A DNA stretch of 64,000 bases from Dietzia lutea. Its GTDB lineage: Bacteria; Actinomycetota; Actinomycetes; Mycobacteriales; Mycobacteriaceae. A program made the position numbers and the translations under genes. Under the pieces are notes generated by a model. The model was given only the letters and a program-made list of their open reading frames with translations. It was not told the origin of the DNA and made no database searches. Every line of letters begins with the position of its first letter. Position 1 is the first letter of the stretch. The stretch is taken from contig NZ_CP015449.1 in assembly GCF_003096075.1 (NCBI RefSeq), positions 1,853,001-1,917,000 of the forward strand, read 5' to 3'. This document shows, piece by piece, positions 50,201-58,754 of the stretch.

Positions 50201-51130
50201 ACGCGACTGCGGGACAAGGTGCGCGAGACCCTCAACACCCGGCTCGTGCCGGACGACGGGCCATTCCGGCAGTGGAGTGCCGACACCATCGGCGATCTCC
50301 CCCCGTCGGTTACCGGCACGGTGGACGGTGTGGAGGTGACGGTCTACCCCGCCCTGCGCGTCGATGCGGACGGCATCCACCGGGTCGCGTGCGCGACGGA
50401 GGAGGAACGCCGGACCAGGCAGGCGTCAGCGGTGCTCACGCTCATCTCGTCCGACCTCGTCTCCGCCTCCTCGATCCTGCGCGGTCGCCCGGTCGAGCAG
50501 CGACTGGCCCTGACCCAGTACCCGCACGGGGGCGTCGAGGCACTGGTCTCCGACGCCGCCCTGGCGGCGTGTGGCCGGATCATCGCCCGGCGTAAGGGCG
50601 TGCCGGTGTTGACGGTGGCGGAGTTCGGCGAGTTACGGGACGCCGCCAGGGCGGAGGTGCCGGGGGCCGTGGCGTCGGCGATCTCGGCGGTCGTGCCCGC
50701 GTTGGTGGCGGCGCGGGAGGTGTCCGTGCGTGTGGCGGAGGCCCCGGCCGAGGTCGCCGAGGCGGTGGCCCCGTCGCTGGAGTTCCTCGTGGGTAAGGGT
50801 TTTCTGGCCCGGCATCCGGTCGACGTGCTGCCGCACCTGGAGCGGCACGTGAAGGCGGTCGGTGTCCGACTCGACCTGGCGGAGAAGTCCCCTGCCCGGC
50901 ATCGGGAACTGACGGCCCGGTTGGCGCGGTCGGAGGAGACCGTCGAGGAGGCGTGCGCGGCTCTGCGACGTCGGCCCGGCGGCGCGCGCTCGTCGCGCGA
51001 GCTGCGGTGGTTGCTGGCCGAATACAGAGTGGGACTGTTCGCCCAGTCCCTCGGTACGTCCCGTCCGGTCTCGGCCGAGCGCATCGACAAGGCGGTGGCG
51101 TCCGCGCTCGCACCCCGCGCCCGGCGTTGA
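47216..51130 (+). CDS. hrpA: ATP-dependent RNA helicase HrpA
   Basis: A 1304-aa DEAH-box helicase, the length of E. coli HrpA (1300). Walker A GETGSGKT is at residues 98-105, motif II is DEAHERS, motif III TSAT, motif V TNIAETSVTVPGIRYVVDTG and motif VI AQRAGRCGR. An OB-fold (helicase-associated) domain follows and then the long DUF3418 C-terminal region. HrpA unwinds or remodels RNA; in E. coli it helps rescue stalled ribosomes. A TATCCT hexamer lies ten bases before the ATG, so the transcript is short-leadered or leaderless. It converges with nrdR. Confidence 0.96.
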   Translation: MPSSTSAPPELRRARHDLLVRLDEVGTLDAHRLRPRIRRARADQLDDLTRRVDEAAERIRRRAEAIPVPEYPEQLPVSARKDEIAEAIRENQVVVIAGETGSGKTTQIPKICLELGRGVRGVIGHTQPRRLAARSVAERIADELGVEIGGPVGSAVRFDDRTGPDTSVKLMTDGVLLAEIRRDRLLRAYDTIIIDEAHERSLNIDFLLGYLKQILPRRPDLKLVITSATIDPERFARHFAGPDGRPAPVIEVSGRTYPVEIRYRPLQVEHGDRVIDLDPLDALADAVAELLREDDGDVLVFLSGEREIRDAEEVLRGRKFPRTEIFPLFARLTAAEQQRAFRAHSTRRVVLSTNIAETSVTVPGIRYVVDTGQARISRYSTRTKVQRLPIEPVSQASAAQRAGRCGRVADGICIRLYSEEDFEARPEFTDPEILRTNLASVILSMADLDLGPVDDFPFVEPPDRKAVRDGMTLLTELGALRVDDDERPHLTEVGRDMAALPLDPRLARMVVEGHRNGALGDVLVVVAALTVQDVRERPAEERDKADQLHRRFTDKTSDFLGYLNLWRYLTEQRRELSGSAFRKMCRAEYLHWLRIREWQDLNAQLRSMCRERGWHPPSGQASEDDLHKAILTGLLTNVGMRDEDAREFRGTRGIRFQIFPGSDLARKPPRWVMASELVETSRLWARDVARIDPAWIEQLGGHLTRTQYSEPHWSDARGAAMAYEKVLLLGLTVVEARRVLLSRVDAPLAREMLVRHGIVEGRLDTRVPVIRENAEAVAQARELETRSRRRDLVIDDEALVAFYLDRLPADITSGRHLDSWWKKRGHRDPDSIRLTPADIRTSEAAPDAGDFPPFWQQGDRRFELRYEFDPGVAADGITVRIPLPQLSSVTTAGFEWLVPGLREELYTEMLRTLPKYLRRLCSPPAEYAALLARDVTPRSAPLPVALAQALSARIGTTVDPREFDPTQLPDHLRVRFEVVDGETVVASGTDLAALRTRLRDKVRETLNTRLVPDDGPFRQWSADTIGDLPPSVTGTVDGVEVTVYPALRVDADGIHRVACATEEERRTRQASAVLTLISSDLVSASSILRGRPVEQRLALTQYPHGGVEALVSDAALAACGRIIARRKGVPVLTVAEFGELRDAARAEVPGAVASAISAVVPALVAAREVSVRVAEAPAEVAEAVAPSLEFLVGKGFLARHPVDVLPHLERHVKAVGVRLDLAEKSPARHRELTARLARSEETVEEACAALRRRPGGARSSRELRWLLAEYRVGLFAQSLGTSRPVSAERIDKAVASALAPRARR

Positions 51131-51217
51131 CCGTCCGGCGGCCGGAGGTCCTACCACTGGTGTGAGCAGCGGCCTGCCATCGGCGCGGGCCGGCGGGTCA
51201 GCGGCTCGCGCGGCGGA

Positions 51218-51673
51218 TCACAGGGTCGCGCGGCGGTCCCTGAGCGCGATGATCTCGCGTTCGAAATCGTCGGCCGAACTGAACTGCTTGTAGACGGAGG
51301 CGAAGCGTAGGTAGCCCACCTCGTCGAGGTCCTGGAGGGGGCCGAGGATCGCGAGACCGATCTCGTGGGCGGGCACCTCGGACGCGCCGCGTGCGCGGAC
51401 GGTGTCCTCGACCTGCTGGGCGAGGCGCCGAAGGGCGTCCTCATCGATGGACCGGCCCTGGCAGGCCCGGCGAACTCCCCGGACCACTTTGTCGCGACTG
51501 AAGGCCTCGGTGACGCCGTTGCGTTTGAGGACCGTCAGCAGTGGCGTCTCGAGCGTCGTGAAGCGGTGCCCGCACTCCGGGCACTCCCGCCGGCGCCGGA
51601 TGGCCTGACCCTCGTCGACCGATCGTGAGTCGATCACCCGGGAGTCCTCGTTGTGGCATGTAGGGCAGTACAT
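51218..51673 (-). CDS. nrdR: Transcriptional repressor NrdR
   Basis: A 151-aa regulator of ribonucleotide reductase genes. The N-terminal zinc ribbon shows two Cys pairs ([16 protein letters not shown] and [10 protein letters not shown]), followed by an ATP-cone domain ([20 protein letters not shown]). When dATP is high it binds NrdR boxes and shuts off nrd operons. I use ATG 51673 (MYCPTCHN), where family similarity starts. It lies next to the lexA-divergent gene; in mycobacteria nrdR (Rv2718c) is in the same neighbourhood. Confidence 0.96.
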   Translation of the reverse strand: MYCPTCHNEDSRVIDSRSVDEGQAIRRRRECPECGHRFTTLETPLLTVLKRNGVTEAFSRDKVVRGVRRACQGRSIDEDALRRLAQQVEDTVRARGASEVPAHEIGLAILGPLQDLDEVGYLRFASVYKQFSSADDFEREIIALRDRRATL

Positions 51674-51784
51674 TCCCGTGTGGCCCTTCGTCGACCGGAC
51701 TTCACGCCTCCCAGGACGTAGACCACGGGACGCGGGGACGATTGACCATCGTCCCCGACTCATTCTAGGAGGCCGGTGTGCCGG

Positions 51785-52234
51785 TCACGCGTAGGCGGGC
51801 CCGCCGAGGAACGCCACGGCCAGGAGCATGAGAACCCCGAAGGCGATGCCGCAGGCCAGGAGTGCCCAGGCGGGCACGTCATCGACGACACGGGTCGGGG
51901 CCGGCGACTCAACGCGGCAGGCGCGCACACGGTCGGACGCCACCGGGCGGGCCTGGACGATCCGCCGCGGAGCCGACGTCCGCGAGGTCGCCGGCGCGTG
52001 AGCGACGACCCGGTCGGTGGAGGCGCCGTGGATGGGCGAGGCGGAGTCGCGACGGCCCACCGGCCGCGCGCCGGGTCGGGTCCCGGAACGCCCGCGGGCC
52101 TGTCGGTCCCCGGCCCGGCCGGCGTGCGGGCGGACACCGTCCGCACGCTGGGCGGGGGCGCGGTGCTCCGCCGCGCAGATCTCGGTCCACCCCACGGTGG
52201 AGTCGGTGTGCGAGTGCATCTCCAGAATGGTCAT
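51785..52234 (-). CDS. SOS-linked cell-division suppressor candidate (divergent from lexA)
   Basis: A 149-aa protein with a polar, Arg/Pro-rich N-terminal 115 residues and one C-terminal transmembrane helix (PAWALLACGIAFGVLMLLAVAFL). The divergent gene beside lexA encodes SOS-induced division inhibitors in relatives: DivS in Corynebacterium and Rv2719c in M. tuberculosis. No LysM domain is visible here, and the homology is by position and topology, not by motif. I use ATG 52234, which has GGGAG six bases upstream; the frame extends to 52357. A partial LexA box lies about 60 bases upstream. Confidence 0.65.
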   Translation of the reverse strand: MTILEMHSHTDSTVGWTEICAAEHRAPAQRADGVRPHAGRAGDRQARGRSGTRPGARPVGRRDSASPIHGASTDRVVAHAPATSRTSAPRRIVQARPVASDRVRACRVESPAPTRVVDDVPAWALLACGIAFGVLMLLAVAFLGGPAYA

Positions 52235-52292
52235 GTCCACTCCCTGCTCGATACGGTGTGCGAAGAGGATTCGCACAATCGTGTGGATTTCT

Positions 52293-52308
52293 GTGTACCT
52301 ATGTTCGA
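52293..52308 (-). promoter_or_regulatory. Partial LexA box for the division-suppressor candidate
   Basis: On the minus strand TCGAACATAGGTACAC: the left half TCGAAC is perfect and the right half matches weakly. It lies in the lexA divergent region, upstream of the suppressor gene. Confidence 0.5.
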
Positions 52309-52373
52309 ATACCGATACGCCTAGAGTTGTATCACGCGACTCCGACACGGTCACCATTCCGCGACGAAGTTCT

Positions 52374-52389
52374 TCGAACGTGTGTGTGG
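52374..52389 (+). promoter_or_regulatory. LexA box upstream of lexA
   Basis: TCGAACGTGTGTGTGG matches the actinobacterial consensus TCGAACRYRYGTTYGA at 14 of 16 positions. It ends 20 bases before a TAGGGT -10 hexamer, so it overlaps the -35 zone and supports autorepression. Confidence 0.65.
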
Positions 52390-52409
52390 CGCTCCCCGCT
52401 CAGGGGCGA

Positions 52410-52415
52410 TAGGGT
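52410..52415 (+). promoter_or_regulatory. -10 element for lexA
   Basis: TAGGGT ends eight bases before the ATG at 52424. The layout suggests a leaderless or near-leaderless transcript. Confidence 0.6.
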
Positions 52416-52423
52416 GTACACAG

Positions 52424-53131
52424 ATGACGACGTCGAACATCCATTCGCCGAAGGGACCCGAGATGCCGAAGCCCGACTTCGACTCACTGACAGACCGCCA
52501 GAAGAGTGTGCTGCTGCACATCCACGACACGGTCAAGGAGCGCGGCTATCCGCCGAGCATCCGCGAGATCGGGGACGCCGTGGGCCTGCAGTCGACGTCG
52601 TCTGTAGCGCATCAGCTGCGGACCCTGGAGAAGAAGGGGTTCCTGACCCGGGATCCGCACAAGCCGCGGGCTGTCGACGTCCACGGGGTGCCCGGGCAGA
52701 AGACCCGGGGGCGCCGCTCCCCCACCAGCGAGGTCCGACGGCCGAGTGGAGCGGTCGAGCCCGTCTACGTCCCGGTCCTCGGTCGGATCGCGGCGGGTGG
52801 CCCCATTCTCGCCGAGCAGGCCGTGGAGGAGGTCTTCCCGCTCCCGACCGATCTCGTGGGGTCCGGGGACCTCTTCATGCTCAGGGTCGTCGGTGAGTCG
52901 ATGATCGACGCGGCGATCTGCGACGGGGACTACGTCGTGGTGCGGCGGCAGAACGTCGCGGACAACGGCGAGATCGTCGCCGCGATGATCGACGGCGAGG
53001 CGACCGTGAAGACCTTCCGCAAGGACTCCACCGGGGTCTGGCTCCTGCCCCACAACCCGTCCTTCAGTCCCATCCCGGGCGAGCACGCCACGATTCTGGG
53101 CAAGGTCGTCACGGTGTTCCGCAAACTCTGA
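52424..53131 (+). CDS. lexA: SOS repressor LexA
   Basis: A 235-aa repressor-protease. The N-terminal winged helix ([34 protein letters not shown]) binds SOS boxes. The self-cleavage site is Ala124-Gly125 (GRIAAGGP), and the catalytic dyad is Ser159 (VGESMID) and Lys196 (EATVKTF). RecA filaments on damaged DNA trigger cleavage. The first 13 residues ([13 protein letters not shown]) are a usual actinobacterial extension; ATG 52424 fits the -10 element, but MPKPDFDS at residue 14 is a possible second start. A long terminator hairpin follows. Confidence 0.97.
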   Translation: MTTSNIHSPKGPEMPKPDFDSLTDRQKSVLLHIHDTVKERGYPPSIREIGDAVGLQSTSSVAHQLRTLEKKGFLTRDPHKPRAVDVHGVPGQKTRGRRSPTSEVRRPSGAVEPVYVPVLGRIAAGGPILAEQAVEEVFPLPTDLVGSGDLFMLRVVGESMIDAAICDGDYVVVRRQNVADNGEIVAAMIDGEATVKTFRKDSTGVWLLPHNPSFSPIPGEHATILGKVVTVFRKL

Positions 53132-53137
53132 ACACCG

Positions 53138-53197
53138 CCCTGCGACGACGACGCCGCCTGCCCCGTGATCGGGTCAGGCGGCGTCGTCGTCGCAGGG
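53138..53197. terminator. Long perfect hairpin between lexA and hflX
   Basis: A 23-bp perfect stem (53138-53160 with 53175-53197) and a 14-base loop separate convergent lexA and hflX. The right arm ends only five bases before the hflX stop codon. Confidence 0.85.
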
Positions 53198-53202
53198 ACC
53201 GG

Positions 53203-54654
53203 TCAGGCGGCCCCGTCGCGTGTGCCGCTGTCCGAGACGAATTCGCCGAGCTCACCGGCCACCGAGGCGGGAAGCCGCACCACCAGGCGCGTACCGCGGT
53301 CGGTGTGCTCCTCCTCGACCACCGCACCCTCGGTGTGGACCCGTGCGACCACGTCACCACGGGTGTACGGGACCTCGAGAGTCAGCTCCATGTCTCCGGA
53401 GGCCACGATCTGCATGATCCGTTCGAGCAACTCGTCGACGCCCTGCCCGGTGGCTGCTGAGACGAAGACCGCGTCCGGCAGGGCGTGGTGCAGCTCGGTG
53501 AGCACCACCGGATCGGCCGCGTCGATCTTGTTGATGACCACCAACTCGCGAGGTCGTTCGGCGTTCTGCTCCTCCACAACCTCGTTGATCACCTTGCGGA
53601 CGGCCTCGATCTGACGAAGGGGGAACGCGTCCGAACCGTCCACCACGTGGAGCAACAGCTCGGAGTCGACCACCTCCTCCAGCGTGGACCGGAACGCCTC
53701 GACCAACTGCGTGGGCAGGTGCCGGACGAAGCCGACCGTGTCGGTGAACACGACCGGCCGCCCGTCGGGAAGGTCGGCGCGGCGGGTGGTGGGATCGAGT
53801 GTGGCGAACAGCGCGTTCTGCACGAGGACGCCGGCGCCGGTGATCCGGTTCAACAGGCTCGACTTCCCGGCGTTGGTGTATCCGGCGATCGCGATCGACG
53901 GAACGGGCGTGGCGCGCCTGCGGTAGCGCTTGGTGTCGCGGGACTGCTTCATGCCCTTGATGTCGCGACGCAGCCGGGCCATGCGCTCGCGGATACGGCG
54001 TCTGTCCGTCTCGATCTTCGTCTCACCGGGGCCACGCAGGCCGACGCCGCCATTGCTGCCGGCCCGGCCACCCGCCTGTCGGGAGAGCGACTCACCCCAC
54101 CCGCGGAGGCGGGGGAGCATGTATTCCATCTGTGCGAGGGAGACCTGCGCCTTGCCCTCGCGGCTGGTCGCGTGCTGAGCGAAGATGTCGAGGATCAACG
54201 CCGTCCGGTCGATGACCTTGACGTTGATCGCCTTCTCCAGCGCGAGGAGCTGACCCGGGGTGAGCTCGCCGTCGCAGATCACGGTGTCGGCACCCGTCGC
54301 GGCGATGACGTCCTTGAGGACGCTCACCTTTCCGGAGCCGATGAAGGTCGCCGCGTCCGGCTTGTCGCGGCGTTGGATGAGAGCGTCGCAGACCTCGGAG
54401 CCGGCCGTCTCGGCGAGCTGGGCGAGCTCCGCCATCGCGGCGTCCGCCTGGGCTGCGGACCCTTCGGTCCACACGCCCACCAGTACGACCCGCTCCAGGC
54501 GGAGCTGGCGGTACTCGGCGTCGTTGACGTCCTGGAGTTCGGTGGACAGACCCGCCACCCGGCGCAGCGAGGATCTCTCCTCGAGCTGCAGTTCGCCGAT
54601 GGATGGATCGAGGTCGCGTGTCGGCCGCTCGGCGGCCGTGTGATCAATAGTCAT
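53203..54654 (-). CDS. hflX: Ribosome-associated GTPase HflX
   Basis: A 483-aa GTPase that splits or rescues stalled 70S ribosomes after heat stress or antibiotics. The G1 motif is GYTNAGKSSLLN, G3 DTVGFVRHLP and G4 VINKIDAAD; the N-terminal HflX domain ends with the Gly-rich linker RAGSNGGVGLRGPGETKIE. It has an N-terminal extension of about 40 residues. ATG 54654, 14 bases after the dapF stop, so the two genes are cotranscribed. In mycobacteria HflX contributes to macrolide-lincosamide tolerance, which may apply here. Confidence 0.95.
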   Translation of the reverse strand: MTIDHTAAERPTRDLDPSIGELQLEERSSLRRVAGLSTELQDVNDAEYRQLRLERVVLVGVWTEGSAAQADAAMAELAQLAETAGSEVCDALIQRRDKPDAATFIGSGKVSVLKDVIAATGADTVICDGELTPGQLLALEKAINVKVIDRTALILDIFAQHATSREGKAQVSLAQMEYMLPRLRGWGESLSRQAGGRAGSNGGVGLRGPGETKIETDRRRIRERMARLRRDIKGMKQSRDTKRYRRRATPVPSIAIAGYTNAGKSSLLNRITGAGVLVQNALFATLDPTTRRADLPDGRPVVFTDTVGFVRHLPTQLVEAFRSTLEEVVDSELLLHVVDGSDAFPLRQIEAVRKVINEVVEEQNAERPRELVVINKIDAADPVVLTELHHALPDAVFVSAATGQGVDELLERIMQIVASGDMELTLEVPYTRGDVVARVHTEGAVVEEEHTDRGTRLVVRLPASVAGELGEFVSDSGTRDGAA

Positions 54655-54668
54655 TCCCCTGCATCATC

Positions 54669-55598
54669 TCACATCGGGGCTGTGTGTGTCGCGTGCACGG
54701 CCGTGTGATATGCCCCGCCGTGGTACCGGCCGCTCGCGACGAGCGCGGACGGGCCGATGAGAGTCGAACCGCCGTCGGTCAGATGTACCTTGACCTCCCC
54801 GCCGGGGACCGCCACGACGACGTCTCCGGTGCCGCGTCCGGCGTCGGCCAGAGCGGCGACCGCCGTCGCCACGATGCCGGTCCCGCATGACATCGTCTCC
54901 CCCGCTCCCCGCTCGTGCACGCGCATGGTCACCCGCCCCTCGGACAGGGGCGTGGCGATCTCCACGTTGACGCCGTGTGGGAAGAAATCGCGGTCGAAGG
55001 TCGGGGCGTCGCCGACCGGCAAGGCGGCCAGAGTCGCGGCGTCCAGCCCGGGCACGATGCAGGCCAGATGGGGGTTGCCCATGTCGACGGCCACGCCCGC
55101 GAAGGTGCGGCCACCGAGCTCGGCCGAGGAGAGTCCGAGCAGCCGCGGCTCCCCCATGTCGACCCGGACGACGGCGTCGTCGCCGGAGTGGGACACGATC
55201 GTCGCGGGCCGCGGCCCGGAACGCGTGCCGATGGCGATCGTTCCGGTGTCGGCCCGGTGCGTGGCCACCAGCGCGTGGGCGAATACCCGGACCCCGTTTC
55301 CGCACATCTCGGCGATCGAACCGTCCGCGTTGCGGTAGTCCATGAACCAGTCCGCGCGGTCGACCCCGTTCGGGAGCGCGGGAAGAACCCCGCGATCGAC
55401 TAGGGCACCGGCGGTGGCGATCCGGAGGATTCCGTCGGCACCGATGCCGCCGCGTCGGTCGCAGAGCGCGCGGACCAGCGTCTCGTCGAGGTCGAGCTCG
55501 GCGTGGTCGTCGGGCAGGATCACGAAGTCGTTGAGTGTGCCGTGGCCCTTGAGGAAGGCGATGCCGTCGGTGGCCGTCGGCGTGTGGTCCGGAGTCAT
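54669..55598 (-). CDS. dapF: Diaminopimelate epimerase
   Basis: A 309-aa racemase-fold enzyme that converts LL- to meso-diaminopimelate for lysine and peptidoglycan synthesis. The two catalytic cysteines are present: Cys99 in EMCGNGVRVFAHAL and Cys238 in MSCGTGIVATAVAAL. The substrate loop GTLNDFVILPD is near the N-terminus. meso-DAP is the expected peptidoglycan diamino acid in this group. It starts at ATG 55598 and is divergent from the malate synthase gene, separated by about 120 bases. Confidence 0.96.
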   Translation of the reverse strand: MTPDHTPTATDGIAFLKGHGTLNDFVILPDDHAELDLDETLVRALCDRRGGIGADGILRIATAGALVDRGVLPALPNGVDRADWFMDYRNADGSIAEMCGNGVRVFAHALVATHRADTGTIAIGTRSGPRPATIVSHSGDDAVVRVDMGEPRLLGLSSAELGGRTFAGVAVDMGNPHLACIVPGLDAATLAALPVGDAPTFDRDFFPHGVNVEIATPLSEGRVTMRVHERGAGETMSCGTGIVATAVAALADAGRGTGDVVVAVPGGEVKVHLTDGGSTLIGPSALVASGRYHGGAYHTAVHATHTAPM

Positions 55599-55716
55599 GT
55601 CGTGATCGTACTAGCGGCCGACCGTCATTCCGCACTGCGGAAATGGCGGATGAAGCGCCACGACGAGGACATTAGAGTCGGTGGGGAGAACGATCCCCTA
55701 CCTGAGGAGAGCATCG

Positions 55717-57897
55717 ATGTCCGAACGCATCACCGTCGGCGGTATCCAGGTCGACGAGGTCCTCTTCGACTTCGTCAACACCCAGGCGATCCCGGGCACC
55801 GGGGTCGACCCCGACGCGTTCTGGGCCGGTGCCTCCGAGATCTTCGCGGACCTGGCTCCCCGGAACCGCGAACTGCTCGCCGTGCGGGACGACCTGCAGT
55901 CGAAGATCGACGCGTGGCACCACGAGAACCCGGCGCCGATCGACCAGGCGGCGTACAAGGAGTTCCTCCGGGAGATCGGCTACCTCGTGCCGGAGCCCGA
56001 GTCGGTCTCGGTCACCACGGAGAACGTCGACGCGGAGATCGCGACCGTCGCCGGTCCGCAACTCGTCGTGCCGGTCACCAACGCACGATTCGCCCTCAAC
56101 GCCGGCAACGCTCGCTGGGGTTCGCTCTACGACGCCCTCTACGGCACCGACGCCATCCCGGAGACCGACGGCGCCGAGCAGGGCGACTCCTACAACAAGG
56201 TCCGTGGCGACAAGGTGATCGAGTGGGCTCGTGAGTTCCTCGACGACGCGGCGCCGTTGGCCTCCGGCAGCCACGTGGGGACCACCGGGTACGCGGTCGT
56301 GGACGGCGCGCTCCGGGTCACGCTCGCGGACGGCGCGACCACCGGGCTGGCCGACCCGGAGAAGTTCGTGGGCTACCGCGGGGATGCCGCCAGCCCCTCC
56401 TCGGTGCTGCTGCGCAACAACGGCCTGCACATCGACATCCAGATCGACCCGGACTCCCCCATCGGCTCGACGGACGCGGCCGGCGTCAAGGACGTCGTCC
56501 TCGAGTCCGCCGTCACGACGATCATGGACTTCGAGGATTCCGTCGCCGCTGTCGACGCCGAGGACAAGACGCTCGGCTACCGCAACTGGCTCGGCCTGAT
56601 GAAGGGCGACCTGTCCGAGGAGATCAGCAAGGGCGGTAAGACGTTCAACCGCGTCCTCAACGACGACCGTGTCTACACCTCCCCCGACGGCTCCGGTGAG
56701 GTCCGCCTCCACGGGCGATCGATGCTGTTCGTCCGCAACGTCGGCCACCTCATGACGAACCCCGCGGTCCTGGACGCCGAGGGCAACGAGCTGCCCGAGG
56801 GGATCCTCGACGCGCTGATCACCGCGCTGGCGGGCATGCACGGGATCGCGGAGGGCAACGAGCGCGGCAACAGCCGCAGCGGGTCGATCTACATCGTCAA
56901 GCCCAAGCAGCACGGGCCCGACGAGGTCGCGTTCACCACCGAGCTGTTCGGCCGCGTCGAGAAGCTCCTCGGCCTGCCGGCCAACACCCTGAAGGTCGGC
57001 ATCATGGACGAGGAGCGCCGCACGTCGGTGAACCTCGCCGCCTGCATCGCGGAGGCCACAGAGCGTGTCGTGTTCATCAACACCGGGTTCCTCGACCGCA
57101 CCGGCGACGAGATCCACACCTCCATGGAGGCCGGGCCGATGATCCGCAAGGGCGAGATGAAGTCCGCGCGCTGGATGAACGCCTACGAGGACTTCAACGT
57201 CGACACCGGCCTGGCGTGTGGTCTGCGGGGCCGCGCGCAGATCGGCAAGGGCATGTGGGCCAAGACCGACCTCATGGCGGAGATGCTCGCCGAGAAGATC
57301 GGCCAGCCGAAGGCCGGCGCCAACACCGCCTGGGTCCCGTCGCCGACCGGCGCCACCCTGCACGCCACCCACTACCACCGCGTCAACGTCCTGACCCGCC
57401 AGGAGGAGCTCCTCGCCGGCGGTCGTCGCGCGAGCGTCGACGACATCCTCACGGTGCCGCTCGCGCCGAGCACCGACTGGTCGGATGAGGAGAAGAAGGA
57501 GGAGGTCGACAACTCCTGCCAGACCATCCTGGGCTACGTCGTCCGCTGGGTCGAGCAGGGGATCGGCGTCTCGAAGGTCCCGGACATCCACGACGTGAAC
57601 CTCATGGAAGACCGCGCCACGCTGCGGATCTCCTCGCAGCTGCTGGCCAACTGGATCCGCCACGGCATCGTCACCGCGGAGTTCGTGGAGGATTCGCTGC
57701 GCCGCATGGCCGAGGTCGTCGACAAGCAGAACGAGGGCGACGACGCCTACCGGAACATGGCGCCGGACGTCGAGTCCTCGATCGCCTGGCAGGCGGCCCG
57801 CGAGCTGATCCTCGAGGGCACCACGCAGCCGTCGGGCTACACCGAGCCGATCCTGCACCGCCGTCGCCGCGAGTTCAAGGCCGCGAACGGGCTTTGA
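55717..57897 (+). CDS. glcB: Malate synthase G
   Basis: A 726-aa monomeric malate synthase (isoform G) that condenses glyoxylate and acetyl-CoA to malate, used with isocitrate lyase for growth on acetate or fatty acids. The core shows [16 protein letters not shown] (catalytic/metal acidic residues), [18 protein letters not shown] and [13 protein letters not shown] with the MDEERR element. A second catalytic acid lies in the C-terminal half. I use ATG 55717 with GAGGAGA seven bases upstream. No isocitrate lyase gene is in the window. An IclR-type regulator gene is convergent, 110 bases past its stop. Confidence 0.96.
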   Translation: MSERITVGGIQVDEVLFDFVNTQAIPGTGVDPDAFWAGASEIFADLAPRNRELLAVRDDLQSKIDAWHHENPAPIDQAAYKEFLREIGYLVPEPESVSVTTENVDAEIATVAGPQLVVPVTNARFALNAGNARWGSLYDALYGTDAIPETDGAEQGDSYNKVRGDKVIEWAREFLDDAAPLASGSHVGTTGYAVVDGALRVTLADGATTGLADPEKFVGYRGDAASPSSVLLRNNGLHIDIQIDPDSPIGSTDAAGVKDVVLESAVTTIMDFEDSVAAVDAEDKTLGYRNWLGLMKGDLSEEISKGGKTFNRVLNDDRVYTSPDGSGEVRLHGRSMLFVRNVGHLMTNPAVLDAEGNELPEGILDALITALAGMHGIAEGNERGNSRSGSIYIVKPKQHGPDEVAFTTELFGRVEKLLGLPANTLKVGIMDEERRTSVNLAACIAEATERVVFINTGFLDRTGDEIHTSMEAGPMIRKGEMKSARWMNAYEDFNVDTGLACGLRGRAQIGKGMWAKTDLMAEMLAEKIGQPKAGANTAWVPSPTGATLHATHYHRVNVLTRQEELLAGGRRASVDDILTVPLAPSTDWSDEEKKEEVDNSCQTILGYVVRWVEQGIGVSKVPDIHDVNLMEDRATLRISSQLLANWIRHGIVTAEFVEDSLRRMAEVVDKQNEGDDAYRNMAPDVESSIAWQAARELILEGTTQPSGYTEPILHRRRREFKAANGL

Positions 57898-57908
57898 CCC
57901 TCGCGGGA

Positions 57909-57975
57909 ATCCGCTACTCCCTTCGGCATCCGCTACCCCTGCAGAGGTAGCGAATCCGGGCCGGGAGTAGCGGAT
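57909..57975. terminator. Nested inverted repeats between glcB and the IclR-type gene
   Basis: An outer 13-bp perfect repeat (57909-57921 with 57963-57975) encloses an inner 7-bp one (57931-57937 with 57946-57952). Both share the core CCGCTAC/GTAGCGG, so four copies of the motif occur in 67 bases. It likely works as a bidirectional terminator but could also be a protein-binding site. Confidence 0.65.
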
Positions 57976-58007
57976 CTCCGGTATCGGGACGGCGCCACGC
58001 CGCACGG

Positions 58008-58754
58008 TCAGCCGAGGAGACCCCCTACCGCGGCCCGGAGGACGTCGACGGCGGCGTCCCTCCGGTCTCGGGTGAAGCGGGCTTCGGGCCCGGAGGCGGA
58101 GATCGCGAACGCCGCGTCGCCGGTGCCCACGGCGATGGCCACGCACCGCACCCCTTCCTCCTGCTCGGACTCGTCGGTGGCGAAGCCCCGGCGTCGGACC
58201 TCGTGGATCTGCTCGATCAGCGCGCCGACCTCGACGAGGGTCGAGTCGGTGTAGCGGCGCATGCCGGCCCGTTCCAGCATGGCGCGGATGTCGGCGTCGT
58301 CGTCGCCCGCCACGAGGGCCTTGCCCACCGCCGTGCAGTGGACCTCGACGCGCCGCCCCACCTCCGTGAACATCCGCATCGAGTGAGGCGAGGGCACCTG
58401 GGCGAGGTAGACCACGCCGTCGCCCTCCCGGACGGCGAGGTTGGCGGTCTCCCCTGTGCCCTCGACGACGGCCCGCAGCACGGGCTCCGCCCACGAGGCG
58501 GTCGCGCGCTGGGCCGCGTCCCCGATCCGTTGGAGGCGGGGGCCGAGGAGGTAGCCGCGGCCGGCGTCGCGGCGGAGGTGTCCGCTCTCGGCGAGGGTGC
58601 CGCAGAGCCGGTGGACGGTCGCGGCGGCCAGCCCGGTGTCGGCGACCAGTTCGCCGAGGCTGGCGCGTCCCCCGCGGCGGGACAAGGCGTCGAGCAACGA
58701 GAACGCGCGGTCGACGGACTGGACGCGGGACCGCCCGGCGCCGGGCGCCGTCAT
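58008..58754 (-). CDS. IclR-family transcriptional regulator
   Basis: A 248-aa regulator. The N-terminal winged helix is visible ([34 protein letters not shown]), followed by an IclR effector domain from about residue 80 with [15 protein letters not shown] and the C-terminal [20 protein letters not shown]. IclR proteins often control glyoxylate shunt or aromatic degradation genes; the malate synthase gene next to it is the obvious candidate target, though the genes converge and share no promoter. Its ATG overlaps the miaA stop by ATGA, so it is translated from the miaA message. Confidence 0.88.
   Translation of the reverse strand: MTAPGAGRSRVQSVDRAFSLLDALSRRGGRASLGELVADTGLAAATVHRLCGTLAESGHLRRDAGRGYLLGPRLQRIGDAAQRATASWAEPVLRAVVEGTGETANLAVREGDGVVYLAQVPSPHSMRMFTEVGRRVEVHCTAVGKALVAGDDDADIRAMLERAGMRRYTDSTLVEVGALIEQIHEVRRRGFATDESEQEEGVRCVAIAVGTGDAAFAISASGPEARFTRDRRDAAVDVLRAAVGGLLG

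Noticed and set aside
52365-52380. GTTCTTCGAAC palindrome before lexA as an SOS box
   Set aside because: The half-site order is inverted and spacing is wrong; the overlapping TCGAAC-N4 site at 52374-52389 fits better.
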